Source: [Bacteroides] pectinophilus
Lineage (GTDB): Bacteria > Bacillota > Clostridia > Lachnospirales > Lachnospiraceae
Length of the DNA: 64,000 bases
Direction of reading: 5' to 3'
Assembly (NCBI GenBank): GCA_025146925.1
Contig: CP102260.1
Location: 1,752,001 to 1,816,000, forward strand
Made by a program: the position numbers and the translations under genes
The notes under the pieces: model-generated
What the model saw: only the letters and a program-made list of their open reading frames with translations
Database searches by the model: none
What the model was told of the DNA's origin: nothing
Shown: positions 42,914 through 52,113 of the stretch, in pieces
Numbering within the stretch: the first letter of the stretch is position 1
Layout of the letters: each line of letters begins with the position of its first letter

Positions 42914-44326
42914 TTATGCCATGTAACTTACACTGCTGTTATCTCCGACAAGCATGTCCATAACCTGCTGCTCGTCATCCGAAAGTTCTTCTTCAGAAAG
43001 TCCCATAAGACTGTCAAGATTAAGTGTTCTTCTCCTGCCGCTCTCCTGATTCTGTCTGCTTCCGTCTGCCGGATTCTGGTTGCCTTCAAATGCGTGACTC
43101 TCTACAGTTACCTCAACATGTTCAACCTTAAGTCCCTGATTATTAAAATTCTCTTTCAGGACCGCAAGCTGATTCTCAATCGCCTTCTTAACTGCTTCAT
43201 CCTGAGCAGCAATCTGTGCTGTCATAATGCCATCTCTTGATGACACCGTAAGATGAATCTTTCCGAGATTCTCAGGTGTAAGCTGAATCTCCATGCTCTG
43301 AAGACTCTCCGTTGACACAACCTTTACACTGTCAATAATCTGCTGGACAATATCCGCAGCGTCAACCTGTCCCACATTCTCAACAAGCACTTCACCGAAT
43401 GAATCATTGATACTCTGTGTAAGTTTAGCTGCAACTCCTGTACTGTTCTCAGATAAATCAGCCTTTACATCACTGTGTCTGGTAAAGTCCTTATTCTGTG
43501 AAGCATTATTATCGGATGCAGTATTCTCTACAGTTATCCTTGCTGCAAGATTATCCTGAGTTCCGTTCTGCCCTGTCTGGCTGCCGTCCTCTACAGTGAC
43601 ATCCTGTTCTGCATTATCTGTGTTGTCATTACTGTCTGCAGCTGCTTTGGCATTGAGTGCTCCCTCAAGTGCATCAGCAAATGCAGGATTGTCAGCATTT
43701 GCATTAATATAATCCGTAAATTCCTCTACAGTCATATTCATTGATTGTGCAAGTTCATCAGTCTTTACTGATACAAAATCAAGAATCTGCTTAAGCTGAG
43801 CTGACAAATCAGTATCCGTAATAAGTGCAAGTGCTCCGTCAGTGCCCGTAATCTGTGCTACAAGTGCCGTAAGGTTATTAGCCTTAAGAAGATCCTGCAT
43901 TGTAAATCCAAGAGCTTCCATAGCTGCTTCAAACTCATCGTCACTGATATCAAGAACATCCTTAATCTGCTCTTTTATCTCATTAAGCGCACCGGCTATC
44001 TTGTCAGCATTGCTACTATCCTGCGGCTCGTTAACTGTTGTGCTTTTTACTGAGCCGCTGTTGAGCTTACTGTCAGGATTCTTAGGTGTATCCACTTCAT
44101 TATTCTGATTGCTGCCCTGTGCTTTCCCGGATGACTTGATTGCAGTATTCACATTGGTCTGCGAATTACCGGCATTAGCTGAAGCTCTTGATGCAAGCGA
44201 GCTGCTCATAATGCTTCCGAAATCACTTTTCCCTGTGCTTTTCTTAGCTGATGCAGCCTGTGCAGCATTAGCAGTTCCCATATTGGCAAGTGCATTAACA
44301 CTTCCTGACACTATATCGTTAGCCAT
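42914..44326 (-). CDS. fliK: Flagellar hook-length control protein FliK
   Basis: A 470-residue FliK. The long N-terminal part is Ala/Ser/Asn/Asp-rich and low in order, as expected for the ruler. The C-terminal Flg_hook domain (about 330-415) shows SMEIQLTPENLGKIHLTVSS, AAQDEAVKKAIENQLAVLKE and NNQGLKVEHVEVTVESH. ATG at 44326 has GGAGG seven bases upstream. It follows the YlxF-like gene by 131 bases containing a perfect hairpin. Confidence 0.93.
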   Translation of the reverse strand: MANDIVSGSVNALANMGTANAAQAASAKKSTGKSDFGSIMSSSLASRASANAGNSQTNVNTAIKSSGKAQGSNQNNEVDTPKNPDSKLNSGSVKSTTVNEPQDSSNADKIAGALNEIKEQIKDVLDISDDEFEAAMEALGFTMQDLLKANNLTALVAQITGTDGALALITDTDLSAQLKQILDFVSVKTDELAQSMNMTVEEFTDYINANADNPAFADALEGALNAKAAADSNDNTDNAEQDVTVEDGSQTGQNGTQDNLAARITVENTASDNNASQNKDFTRHSDVKADLSENSTGVAAKLTQSINDSFGEVLVENVGQVDAADIVQQIIDSVKVVSTESLQSMEIQLTPENLGKIHLTVSSRDGIMTAQIAAQDEAVKKAIENQLAVLKENFNNQGLKVEHVEVTVESHAFEGNQNPADGSRQNQESGRRRTLNLDSLMGLSEEELSDDEQQVMDMLVGDNSSVSYMA

Positions 44327-44375
44327 GTCCTTTCCTCCTTTCTTCAATAATATCTATGTGAAAATCCTCAGCAGC

Positions 44376-44397
44376 TTACAGATTCTGTTATCTGTAA
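44376..44397. repeat. 8-bp perfect inverted repeat upstream of fliK
   Basis: TTACAGAT and ATCTGTAA flank a 6-base loop in the 131-base gap before fliK. No T-run follows on the minus strand. It may be an mRNA structure or a protein-binding site; no other support. Confidence 0.55.
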
Positions 44398-44457
44398 CAC
44401 TGTCCCGGACTGCCACATCATAACTTACAAATCAATATTACAAACAAAGCACCTCTG

Positions 44458-45252
44458 TTAAGGCTCATTAGGGTGCATAACCTTGGTTATCTTGGCTGCA
44501 AATACCGGATCCATAGCTGCCAGTATCGCCGCTCTCTGAGTAGATTTCATATTATTAAGTATATCTGATACAAGATTAATATCGCCTGTCATCTCTTCGA
44601 GAATAGCCGCTGCCGATTTTGCATCCATCTTTGAATAGGCCTCAGCCCATGCCTTAACCTGTGCAGTATAATTAATCTTAAGAAGCACCTGCTGATAGAT
44701 ATCAGCAGCATTATCAGGATTCATCTCCTCATACCACTTCTTATATTCTTCTATATCCGGTGCATTATCAGTATATACAACTTCCTCATCGAACTTCTTC
44801 TTAAGCTCTTCATAGTATGTCTGATTGTCCTCAAATGTCTTGAGCCTGTCTATCTCTGCCTGCATCTGTGCAATCTGCTCCTGGCTTGCATTGCCGTTAT
44901 TCTGATAATCAGCAAGCTGCTTTTCAAGTTCTTTTATATGTTCTACAGCCTCAGCAAGGTTTTTATACTTATATCCGGTCTCAGCTGCCACTTCCTCATC
45001 TGATGCATCAGGAAGAATCCTGTTAATGACCGGAACATCCTTTAATATAGGACGAAGTACAGTACTTCCGAATCCACCGACATCAAGTTTGATAAGAAGT
45101 CCAAATATTACAAGCCATATTGCAATAATAACGACCGCAACAATTATAGTCCAAAGTGTTCCGCCTTTGACCCTTTCCTCATCATCAGTCTCGTCAACAT
45201 CAAGGACTTCATCCAGCTCGCTGTTGTCTTTATTTTTCTTCTTTCTAGGCAT
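44458..45252 (-). CDS. YlxF-like (MotE-type) flagellar membrane protein
   Basis: A 264-residue protein: acidic/basic N terminus, one transmembrane helix (about 31-53), a coiled coil (about 95-160) and a C-terminal MgtE-N-like helical domain (about 205-262: YSKMDAKSAAAILEEMTGD, then ILNNMKSTQRAAILAAMDP). This is the layout of YlxF proteins next to fliJ and fliK in Firmicutes. Related MotE is a chaperone for the stator protein MotC in rhizobia. The function here is inferred only from position and layout. Confidence 0.88.
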   Translation of the reverse strand: MPRKKKNKDNSELDEVLDVDETDDEERVKGGTLWTIIVAVVIIAIWLVIFGLLIKLDVGGFGSTVLRPILKDVPVINRILPDASDEEVAAETGYKYKNLAEAVEHIKELEKQLADYQNNGNASQEQIAQMQAEIDRLKTFEDNQTYYEELKKKFDEEVVYTDNAPDIEEYKKWYEEMNPDNAADIYQQVLLKINYTAQVKAWAEAYSKMDAKSAAAILEEMTGDINLVSDILNNMKSTQRAAILAAMDPVFAAKITKVMHPNEP

Positions 45253-45275
45253 TGTGTGTCTCCTCCAAAATACTG

Positions 45276-45734
45276 TCAGTCACTCTCGTCACTATTGGCA
45301 TCATTATAAGTGAAACTAACAAGCTCATCTATCTCTTTCTTTTCCTGGTCAGCCAGTTCTGTCTTAAAATTCTCAAAAGCTTTTTCTTTGAGCTTTTCAT
45401 ATATCTTGCGTTCCTGCATTGCTTTGTTAAGTCTTGTGCGCGCAGCTTCAAGATTCTTCTGTGCTATATTCACATTAAGGAACTGCTTCTGTATAAGGCC
45501 CTTCATAACTTCCATTGAATCACTGAGGTGCTGTATATGCTTAATATCAAGCACACCATTGGATGCTTCCTTAAGCTCTGCACGGTATGTATTCTGCCTT
45601 GTAAGAAGTTCCTGAAACTTCGATTCCTCTTCAGCCAGCCTTGCTGCCGCCTGGGCATATGCAGTTTTTTCAAGTGATTCCAGCCTGTACTTAACATCAA
45701 GTACATTCTGAAGCCTGTAAACAAACTTAGCCAT
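45276..45734 (-). CDS. fliJ: Flagellar export ATPase-associated protein FliJ
   Basis: A 152-residue, almost wholly helical coiled-coil protein (YRLQNVLDVKYRLESLEKTA, then IQKQFLNVNIAQKNLEAARTRLNKAMQERKI in parts), as expected for FliJ, the stalk of the FliI export ATPase. It starts 10 bases after fliI. FliJ sequences diverge, so position is important evidence. Confidence 0.9.
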   Translation of the reverse strand: MAKFVYRLQNVLDVKYRLESLEKTAYAQAAARLAEEESKFQELLTRQNTYRAELKEASNGVLDIKHIQHLSDSMEVMKGLIQKQFLNVNIAQKNLEAARTRLNKAMQERKIYEKLKEKAFENFKTELADQEKKEIDELVSFTYNDANSDESD

Positions 45735-45744
45735 TAATTATTCC

Positions 45745-47055
45745 TTAATCAGCAAAAAGTGACTCGAGCATATTCAACTCTTCCTCAAGGCCAAACTTTT
45801 CATCTGTCTGCTGGCACAGATACTCATTAACAGCATCTATCTTTTCTATTGCATAGTCAATTGCCTTATTGGAGCCGGCTTTGTATGCACCTATATTAAT
45901 AAGGTCCTCAGCCTCTCCGTATGTAGCAAGTACCTGCTTCAGCTTACCTGCCTGCTTCTTATGCTCTTTATCTACAATCTGGCTCATGCACCTTGATATA
46001 CTCTGAAGAACATCAACCGCAGGATAATGATTCTTCTGTGCGAGCTTTCGGTTTAGCATTATATGTCCATCCAGAATACTTCTCGCAGTATCAGTTATAG
46101 GTTCATTAAAATCATCACCGTCTACAAGTACTGTATACAGCCCTGTTATTGAGCCTTTGTCTGACATACCTGCTCTCTCAAGGAGCTTAGGCATCTCACT
46201 GTACACACTAGGCGGATATCCTCTCGTAACAGGCGGTTCTCCCGAAGCAAGGCCAATTTCTCTTTGAGCCATGGAAAAACGTGTAAGTGAATCCATCATA
46301 AGCAGTACATCCCTGCCCTGATCTCTGAAATACTCAGCAATAGCCGTTGCAGTCTTCGCCGCCTTGTTACGGATAAGTGCCGGCTTATCAGATGTAGCAA
46401 CAACCAGAACACTTCGCTTCATACCTTCCGTGCCAAGGTCACGCTCTACGAATTCTCTTACTTCCCTGCCACGCTCTCCTATAAGTGCTATAACATTAAT
46501 GTCAGCCTTAGTATTACGTGCAAACATACCCATAAGAGTACTCTTGCCGACACCGCTTCCGGCAAATATTCCCACACGCTGTCCCTTACCGACTGTAAGC
46601 AGTCCGTCTACTGCTTTGACACCAAGCGGAAGTATCTCACTTATGATAACTCTTTCCATAGGATCCGGTGGAGCAGCCTCTACAGGATATTCCTCATATG
46701 ATGTCAGCTCTGTTCCGTCAGTAGGATTACCAAGACCGTCCAGAGTATGTCCAAGAAGTTCATCACTGACTTTTACAGTAAGCGGATGCTCTGTATTCTC
46801 TACAATGCATCCCGGTCCCACACCGCCGACATCATCAAATGGCATGAGCAGGACTCTGTCATCCTTGAACCCTACAACCTCTGCATGTACCGGAGAACTT
46901 CCGTCTGCCGGAGTTATGATACACAGGTCATTGAGCTTGGCATCGGGACCTGCCGATTCAATGGTAAGACCTACCACTTTCGTAACGCGTCCCAGCTTTT
47001 TGTAGTATGATTTTTCTGTAAGCTTCAGGTATTTCATCCGGTCAATTATAGCCAA
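45745..47055 (-). CDS. fliI: Flagellar export ATPase FliI
   Basis: A 436-residue ATPase related to F1-beta. The Walker A GIFAGSGVGKSTLMGMFAR, Walker B region VLLMMDSLTRFSMAQREIGL and ALIGERGREVREFVE are intact. I use TTG at 47055: GGAGGT stands six bases upstream and the product then begins AIIDRMKYLKL as usual for FliI. An ATG five codons upstream would place the ribosome site inside the reading frame. It follows fliH by 25 bases. Confidence 0.95.
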   Translation of the reverse strand: MAIIDRMKYLKLTEKSYYKKLGRVTKVVGLTIESAGPDAKLNDLCIITPADGSSPVHAEVVGFKDDRVLLMPFDDVGGVGPGCIVENTEHPLTVKVSDELLGHTLDGLGNPTDGTELTSYEEYPVEAAPPDPMERVIISEILPLGVKAVDGLLTVGKGQRVGIFAGSGVGKSTLMGMFARNTKADINVIALIGERGREVREFVERDLGTEGMKRSVLVVATSDKPALIRNKAAKTATAIAEYFRDQGRDVLLMMDSLTRFSMAQREIGLASGEPPVTRGYPPSVYSEMPKLLERAGMSDKGSITGLYTVLVDGDDFNEPITDTARSILDGHIMLNRKLAQKNHYPAVDVLQSISRCMSQIVDKEHKKQAGKLKQVLATYGEAEDLINIGAYKAGSNKAIDYAIEKIDAVNEYLCQQTDEKFGLEEELNMLESLFAD

Positions 47056-47080
47056 ACCGATACCTCCCATAATAAATACA

Positions 47081-47938
47081 TTAGTTACAGCTGCTGCTTA
47101 ACAGCTTTATCGACTTAATAAGATTCTCAAGCTGGATATCCAGACTGCAGTCATACACTCCGGAATCAGCTTCTATCAGGCACTGTCCCTTAGACAGCTT
47201 GGAATCTTCAATTATATCAGCCTGAATATCTTTATTCATCGCACAATAGAGTTTCCCCTGATTCTGAATCATAAACTCATAATCATCATGTGATACCTTT
47301 ATTGTGAATTCATTACTTATATTAGCATCCTGCAGCACATGATTAACAAGACTGAGTATCACCTGCTGGTCGCTGTCTGATATTGCATATATCGCATTCT
47401 TAAACACTTCAAGTATCACATTGACAAGTTCCGGCTCCATCTTAGCCTTAAGCTCGTTATATTCTTTCTCAAGTGCTGCCTTCCTGCTGTCATAATCTGA
47501 CTGGAGCAGCTTCTTATCCTGTTCATACTTATTCTGTGCTTCTGCAGTCCCGGCATCAAATCCGTCATCATGTGCATCCTGACGTATCTGTTCTGCCTGA
47601 CTCCTTGCGTCCTCAAGTATTCTGTCTGCCTGATTCCTGGCGTCCTCAAGAATTGCATCAGCCTGTGCCTTTACCTCATCAAGATCAGGTACTTCCTGTG
47701 CTTCCGCTTCCTGTGTTGCTGCAGCTGTATCTTCACCAAAAATACTCATATCTACCGGATTGCCATCTTCATCAACCATCTGTTCAACCTGTGGTGAATG
47801 AAGCCCTTCGATAAAACCGTCGCTGTCCTTTGGTGCAGCCTTCTTAAGTGCATCTAATTTTTCCTGAATAATCCGGTTATAATCAATAACCCTCTCATCT
47901 TTGTTGATGATACTTGCTCTTTTTAAAAGATTAGACAA
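47081..47938 (-). CDS. fliH: Flagellar assembly protein FliH
   Basis: A 285-residue FliH, the regulator that ties FliI to the C ring. The middle is an Ala/Asp/Gln-rich coiled coil with repeated AxxILEDARxQAxxI units (about 90-130). The C-terminal domain (about 165-285) shows MEPELVNVILEVFKNAIYAI and IQADIIEDSKLSKGQCLIEA. The start is TTG at 47938, eight bases inside fliG, with GGAGGTGA in the last fliG codons as its ribosome site. Confidence 0.92.
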   Translation of the reverse strand: MSNLLKRASIINKDERVIDYNRIIQEKLDALKKAAPKDSDGFIEGLHSPQVEQMVDEDGNPVDMSIFGEDTAAATQEAEAQEVPDLDEVKAQADAILEDARNQADRILEDARSQAEQIRQDAHDDGFDAGTAEAQNKYEQDKKLLQSDYDSRKAALEKEYNELKAKMEPELVNVILEVFKNAIYAISDSDQQVILSLVNHVLQDANISNEFTIKVSHDDYEFMIQNQGKLYCAMNKDIQADIIEDSKLSKGQCLIEADSGVYDCSLDIQLENLIKSIKLLSSSCN

Positions 47939-48953
47939 TTATCTCGTCACCTCCACCTCTGGCGATAACGATTTCACCTGCATCCTCAAGCTTTCTGATA
48001 ATATTAACAATCTTCTGCTGAGCCTCCTCAACATCCTTCATACGTACAGGACCCATGAAGTCCATATCCTCTTTTATCATAACAGCAAGACGCTTTGAAA
48101 GGTTGTTGAAGATAACATTCTGAACCTCTTCCGTTGAGCCCTTAAGCGCAAGTGCAAGGTCATTATTATCAACATCACGCAGCACTCTCTGTATAGCTCT
48201 GTCGTCGAGGGATATGATATCCTCGAATACAAACATCTTTCTGCGGATCTCGTCTGCAAGCTCCGGCTCTTCGATCTCGAGAGTCTCCATAATATGCTTC
48301 TCTGTGCCTCTGTCAACAGAATTAAGAATCTCAACGATAGAATCAACACCGCCAACAATAGTGTAATCCTGATTAACAAGTGATGAGAGCTTTCTTTCAA
48401 GTACTTTCTCAACCTGCTTGATAACGTCAGGTGATGTACGATCCATCTGTGCAATTCTTCTTGCTACATCTGCCTGCTTCTCAGGTGGCAGCGCACTGAC
48501 AATTGAAGATGCCTGTGATGCAGGAAGATATGAAAGAATCAATGCAATTGTCTGAGGATGCTCATCCTGTATAAAGTTAAGCAGCTGCGCAGGATCTGTC
48601 TTTCGTATGAACTCGAAAGGACGAACCTGAAGACTCGCAGTAAGCTTGCTTATTACATCCTTTGCCTTATCTGAGCCAAGTGCTTTTTCAAGAAGCTCCT
48701 TGGCATATCCGATACCGCCCTCTGCAATATACTGCTGTGCAAGGCAGATCTCGTAAAATTCATTAAGTACTTCTTCTTTTGTCTGAGGCGATACACTGTT
48801 AGTGTTGGCAATCTCCAGCGTAAGCTGCTCTATCTCCTCTTCTTTCAGATGTTTGAATATCTTAGAAGACTTCTCCGGTCCAAGTGCGATAAGCAGAACC
48901 GCTGCCTTCTGTACGCCATCCATTTCTTTCTCGCCGTTACCATTTTTAGCCAT
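47931..48953 (-). CDS. fliG: Flagellar motor switch protein FliG
   Basis: A 340-residue FliG. N-terminal FliF-binding domain (VQKAAVLLIALGPEKSSKIFKHL), the EHPQTIALILSYLPASQA middle domain with ARIAQMDRTSPDVI, and a C-terminal torque domain with the charged ridge (FEDIISLDDRAIQRVLRDVD and MGPVRMKDVEEAQQKIV). All parts of a full-length FliG are present. It follows fliF by 24 bases and overlaps fliH by 8. Confidence 0.97.
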   Translation of the reverse strand: MAKNGNGEKEMDGVQKAAVLLIALGPEKSSKIFKHLKEEEIEQLTLEIANTNSVSPQTKEEVLNEFYEICLAQQYIAEGGIGYAKELLEKALGSDKAKDVISKLTASLQVRPFEFIRKTDPAQLLNFIQDEHPQTIALILSYLPASQASSIVSALPPEKQADVARRIAQMDRTSPDVIKQVEKVLERKLSSLVNQDYTIVGGVDSIVEILNSVDRGTEKHIMETLEIEEPELADEIRRKMFVFEDIISLDDRAIQRVLRDVDNNDLALALKGSTEEVQNVIFNNLSKRLAVMIKEDMDFMGPVRMKDVEEAQQKIVNIIRKLEDAGEIVIARGGGDEIIV

Positions 48954-48977
48954 GACAAAACTCCTGCCTCTTTATAT

Positions 48978-50606
48978 CTAATCCCATCCGTCATTAAGCC
49001 AGTTGCGCAAAAGCAAAGCAACCGCTTCCGGATTCTCGTCCACAAATTTCTCGATAGCCTTTCGTATCTCTGACTTCTCCTGAAGGTCGATATCTTCGAG
49101 AGGCTCCTGCTGCTCTTTTGTTGTCCTCAGCATCTCTTCCACTGAAAGTTCCGGCTCCTTCTCCTCCACTGTCAGAGGTCTTGCACTTCTGAATACAACA
49201 AATGCAAGTAATCCGAGTATTACAACTGCAAGCGCAATCTGTAACCAGAATGTCCAGTTTCTTACGAATGCATTACCCTCAGAATCCACGAAGAACGGTT
49301 TCTGATATGCAAGCACAGTAATGTTCTGGGTATCAATACCTGTTCCTGTTGATATTGCATTAATCCATGTCTGATCCACCTGTGCTGCCACAGATTGTGC
49401 ATTCTGGGCTTTGAAATCATCCCATGTTGTATTATCAAGGAGACCTCTTTTCCTGCATTCATCCTCGTTATATATAACATTCTTTACAAATGTTACTGTC
49501 ATTGATGATGTGTTGTAAATAACCTTTCCAGGCTGGCTGTCAGTTGTTGTAACAAGCACATTAGGCAGATATGCATACTTTTTAACACTATACTCTGATG
49601 TTGAATTAGTACCATCCGATACGTAATATGTAGTTGAATTATCGCCACTGTTAGAAGATGTTCCCGGAACACCGCCTGCTCCATTAGTACCTGAACTTGC
49701 CTCTTCATATGACTCAGAGTAAAGTCCCTGCTCCATTCCATCCGGTGCAGAGTACTGCGTATTGATAGTATTAACCGCATCCCAGTTCATATCGAGATTC
49801 ATCTGCACATAAGCTTCATCATAAAGCCCTGTTGCCAGCATTCCCTGTCTAAGATGAGATGTTATTGATGATTCTATCTGGCTCTGATACTTAAGCCTTC
49901 CGTTGAGGCCTACTGTTGACGTACCACTTACGCTGAGGTCTGTATCAGACTTTGAAAAAAGCGTAGTTCCGTCTGTGCTTATAATTGTTATGTTATCTGT
50001 AGTCTTATTACCTACTGATGTAGCAAGCAGCTGCGCCATACCCGCTGCGACCTCATCATCAATCTGCTTTGTAAGCTGCAATACTACTCCAACAGTAGCT
50101 TCCTGCTTTGTTGAATAGTATATATTAGTTGCTTCTCCAAGTGTTACAGTAACAGATGCTTCCTTTACTCCGTCAAATGACTCAAGATCCGTCTTGAATT
50201 TTGATTCAAGATACTTCTGCCACTTTTTCTGCTTATCATTCTCAGTTGTTGAGAAGCTTCCTGATAATGCATCCTCAATCGTATAGCCATCTGACTGTAT
50301 GTTGCTTGATGCCAGTGCCATCTTAGCATTCGTAAGGTCTTCTTTTCTGACTTTAACAACCATTGAATTGTCCGCAACATTATACGATATTGAATTATCT
50401 GTAAGGAGATTAGTTACCTCCTGCATCTGTGCATATGAACTGCATGTTGTAAGTGTCTCATACTGTGGTCTGTTAACAACAACCGCAAGTATCACAAGTG
50501 CAATAATAACAACAGCCACACTGCTGACAATTACAGCCCTCTGCTTAACAGTATATTTATTCCAGACATCCAGTAATTTCTGTCCAATTTGTTTGAACCT
50601 ATCCAT
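48978..50606 (-). CDS. fliF: Flagellar MS-ring protein FliF
   Basis: A 542-residue FliF with two transmembrane helices (about 24-44 and 450-470). The periplasmic ring-building part (YETLTTCSSYAQMQEVTNLL, VRKEDLTNAKMALAS, KASVTVTLGEA) and a Ser/Asn/Gly-rich insert (about 285-325) lie between them. The C-terminal tail that holds FliG (EIRKAIEKFVDENPEAVALLLRNWLN) is intact. It follows fliE by 31 bases. Confidence 0.96.
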   Translation of the reverse strand: MDRFKQIGQKLLDVWNKYTVKQRAVIVSSVAVVIIALVILAVVVNRPQYETLTTCSSYAQMQEVTNLLTDNSISYNVADNSMVVKVRKEDLTNAKMALASSNIQSDGYTIEDALSGSFSTTENDKQKKWQKYLESKFKTDLESFDGVKEASVTVTLGEATNIYYSTKQEATVGVVLQLTKQIDDEVAAGMAQLLATSVGNKTTDNITIISTDGTTLFSKSDTDLSVSGTSTVGLNGRLKYQSQIESSITSHLRQGMLATGLYDEAYVQMNLDMNWDAVNTINTQYSAPDGMEQGLYSESYEEASSGTNGAGGVPGTSSNSGDNSTTYYVSDGTNSTSEYSVKKYAYLPNVLVTTTDSQPGKVIYNTSSMTVTFVKNVIYNEDECRKRGLLDNTTWDDFKAQNAQSVAAQVDQTWINAISTGTGIDTQNITVLAYQKPFFVDSEGNAFVRNWTFWLQIALAVVILGLLAFVVFRSARPLTVEEKEPELSVEEMLRTTKEQQEPLEDIDLQEKSEIRKAIEKFVDENPEAVALLLRNWLNDGWD

Positions 50607-50637
50607 GTTTCAAGTATCCCTTCTGCAATCAGCAATA

Positions 50638-50967
50638 TTACATTGACATATTCATTATTTCCTTATATGCCTCCAGCGCCTTGTCTCTTATTGCGACAGT
50701 ATACTGAAGCGCAAGATTAGCTTTCTGCTGATATACACTCAGCTCATGGGTACTTGTGAGATTGCCGAGTGAAAAATCTATCTCAGCCTGTGAAGCATCC
50801 TGAATGTACTTGTTCGTATCGTTAAGAAGTCCGACAACTGAATTATATACCGAATCAAATGTATCCTTGTCAGTTGCAGCCTGATTTGATGAAGCAGACT
50901 TAACAGCATTAGTGACTTTGTCTATATAGTCACTGCCCAGCGCCTGCGTAGCTGAATAAACGTCCAT
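50638..50967 (-). CDS. fliE: Flagellar hook-basal body protein FliE
   Basis: A 109-residue FliE, the adaptor between MS ring and rod. The C-terminal half is typical (SQAEIDFSLGNLTSTHELSV, YQQKANLALQYTVAIRDKALEAYKEIMNMSM in parts). The N-terminal half is variable, as in the family. It lies 44 bases after flgC. Confidence 0.93.
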   Translation of the reverse strand: MDVYSATQALGSDYIDKVTNAVKSASSNQAATDKDTFDSVYNSVVGLLNDTNKYIQDASQAEIDFSLGNLTSTHELSVYQQKANLALQYTVAIRDKALEAYKEIMNMSM

Positions 50968-51011
50968 TAATAATTCCCCGTATTCTATAAAATGTTATTG
51001 AGCACAAATTA

Positions 51012-51461
51012 TTATGCCTTGCCTATCTCTAGTCCCTTTGTTGCCATGCTCTTGCCTGCATTAAATGCAGTAACATTGGCCTCATAAGATCTTGTTGCAT
51101 CTATAAGATCAGTCATCTCCTGCACTACATTGACATTAGGATATGTGACATATCCATTCTCATCAGCATCCGGATGCGACGGATCGTATTTTTTAACCAT
51201 GTCAGTCGTATTATCTTCAAGTATAGATGTCACCTTGACGCCGTTACCTGCGATACCGTTACGCGCAGCCTCAAATACATGTTCAAATGACTGCACCGAC
51301 TTCCCCTTCTCTGTAAAATATACTTCCTTTCTTACATAAGGAGTTCCATCTGATGTACGTGTTGTATTAACATTAGCAATATTCTCCGATATAACATCAG
51401 TTCTGAGCCTCTGCGCTGTCATACCTGATGATGCAATGTTAAACTGACTGAATAACGCCAT
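51012..51461 (-). CDS. flgC: Flagellar basal-body rod protein FlgC
   Basis: A 149-residue rod protein. SQFNIASSGMTAQRLRTDVISENIANVNT is the N-terminal rod signature (seen here in parts), and YPNVNVVQEMTDLIDATRSYEANVTAFNAGKSM the C-terminal one. Length typical. It follows flgB by 76 bases. Confidence 0.96.
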   Translation of the reverse strand: MALFSQFNIASSGMTAQRLRTDVISENIANVNTTRTSDGTPYVRKEVYFTEKGKSVQSFEHVFEAARNGIAGNGVKVTSILEDNTTDMVKKYDPSHPDADENGYVTYPNVNVVQEMTDLIDATRSYEANVTAFNAGKSMATKGLEIGKA

Positions 51462-51537
51462 AATCTACCTCATTCCTGCCACACCGGCTGTATTAACATA
51501 GCTGCCATCCGGCATGGCTATGTTTGGATTGTTATTA

Positions 51538-51933
51538 CTAGCTTATTACCATCTTAATTCTTGAAAATTCATTATTCATGCTGTCTATAAGTGCATTATA
51601 AACAAGCTGGTTGGAAGCAAGCTCTGACTGCTCGGTCTCTATATCTACGTTATTCCTGTCACTCCTGTATGAAAGCGTTGAATAATCCGTATATACCTGT
51701 GAATGTACCGTATCCAGATCTGCATGCTTAACTCTCTGATTAAGTGTTGAATATGGATTCTCAGGTGCCTCCAAAGCAGAGTTGAGATACTTCTCAAACG
51801 AAACATCTTTTCTCTTATATCCCGGTGTATCCACATTAGCAATATTATTAGTAAGTACTTCGTTACGAAGCCAGCTGTTGTCTGCTGCTTTATTCAATAC
51901 ATCTACATACCCAAATGCTCCAGAATCAAACAT
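51538..51933 (-). CDS. flgB: Flagellar basal-body rod protein FlgB
   Basis: A 131-residue rod protein with LRNEVLTNNIANVDTPGYKRKDVSFEKYL near the N terminus (rod signature NNIANVDTPGYK) and the short C-terminal helix NALIDSMNNEFSRIKMVI. It is the first gene of the flagellar run, as in Bacillus, and is preceded by a promoter and by the codY terminator. AGGAGTGAG precedes the ATG. Confidence 0.96.
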   Translation of the reverse strand: MFDSGAFGYVDVLNKAADNSWLRNEVLTNNIANVDTPGYKRKDVSFEKYLNSALEAPENPYSTLNQRVKHADLDTVHSQVYTDYSTLSYRSDRNNVDIETEQSELASNQLVYNALIDSMNNEFSRIKMVIS

Positions 51934-51966
51934 ATTCTCACTCCTATCCCATTATTCACTTAATAA

Positions 51967-51995
51967 ATTATAAGGTTTTATTCAGTAAAACACAA
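51967..51995 (-). promoter_or_regulatory. Promoter candidate for the flgB flagellar operon
   Basis: A perfect TATAAT (51967-51972) lies 17 bases from TTGTGT (51990-51995) on the minus strand, 33 bases before flgB. The -35 is poor, so an activator or extra element may be needed. It is the only promoter-like sequence between the codY terminator and flgB. Confidence 0.55.
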
Positions 51996-52001
51996 GCTTT
52001 T

Positions 52002-52018
52002 TTGACAATATTAGTCAA
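52002..52018. promoter_or_regulatory. Palindrome upstream of the flgB -35, possible operator
   Basis: TTGACAATATTAGTCAA on the plus strand: TTGAC and GTCAA arms around a 7-base AT-rich centre, six bases upstream of the -35. A dimeric regulator could bind. It is not the CodY consensus (AATTTTCWGAAAATT), so CodY binding is not supported by this element alone. Confidence 0.4.
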
Positions 52019-52064
52019 TTTTTATTATAAACTGCACAGAATGGTTAAATTATGCAAAACAAAA

Positions 52065-52101
52065 GAAAGCTGCACAATCCGGGCGGACCTTCGCAGCTTT
52101 C
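52065..52101 (-). terminator. Strong intrinsic terminator after codY
   Basis: A 9-bp stem (GAAAGCTGC/GCAGCTTTC) with further pairing inside (TCCG/CGGA) is followed on the minus strand by TTTTGTTTTG. It starts 12 bases after the codY stop and separates codY from the flagellar genes. Confidence 0.9.
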
Positions 52102-52113
52102 CTCAAACAGCTA

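Noticed and set aside
52002-52018. CodY box upstream of flgB
   Set aside because: The palindrome does not match the CodY consensus; proximity of codY alone is not enough.
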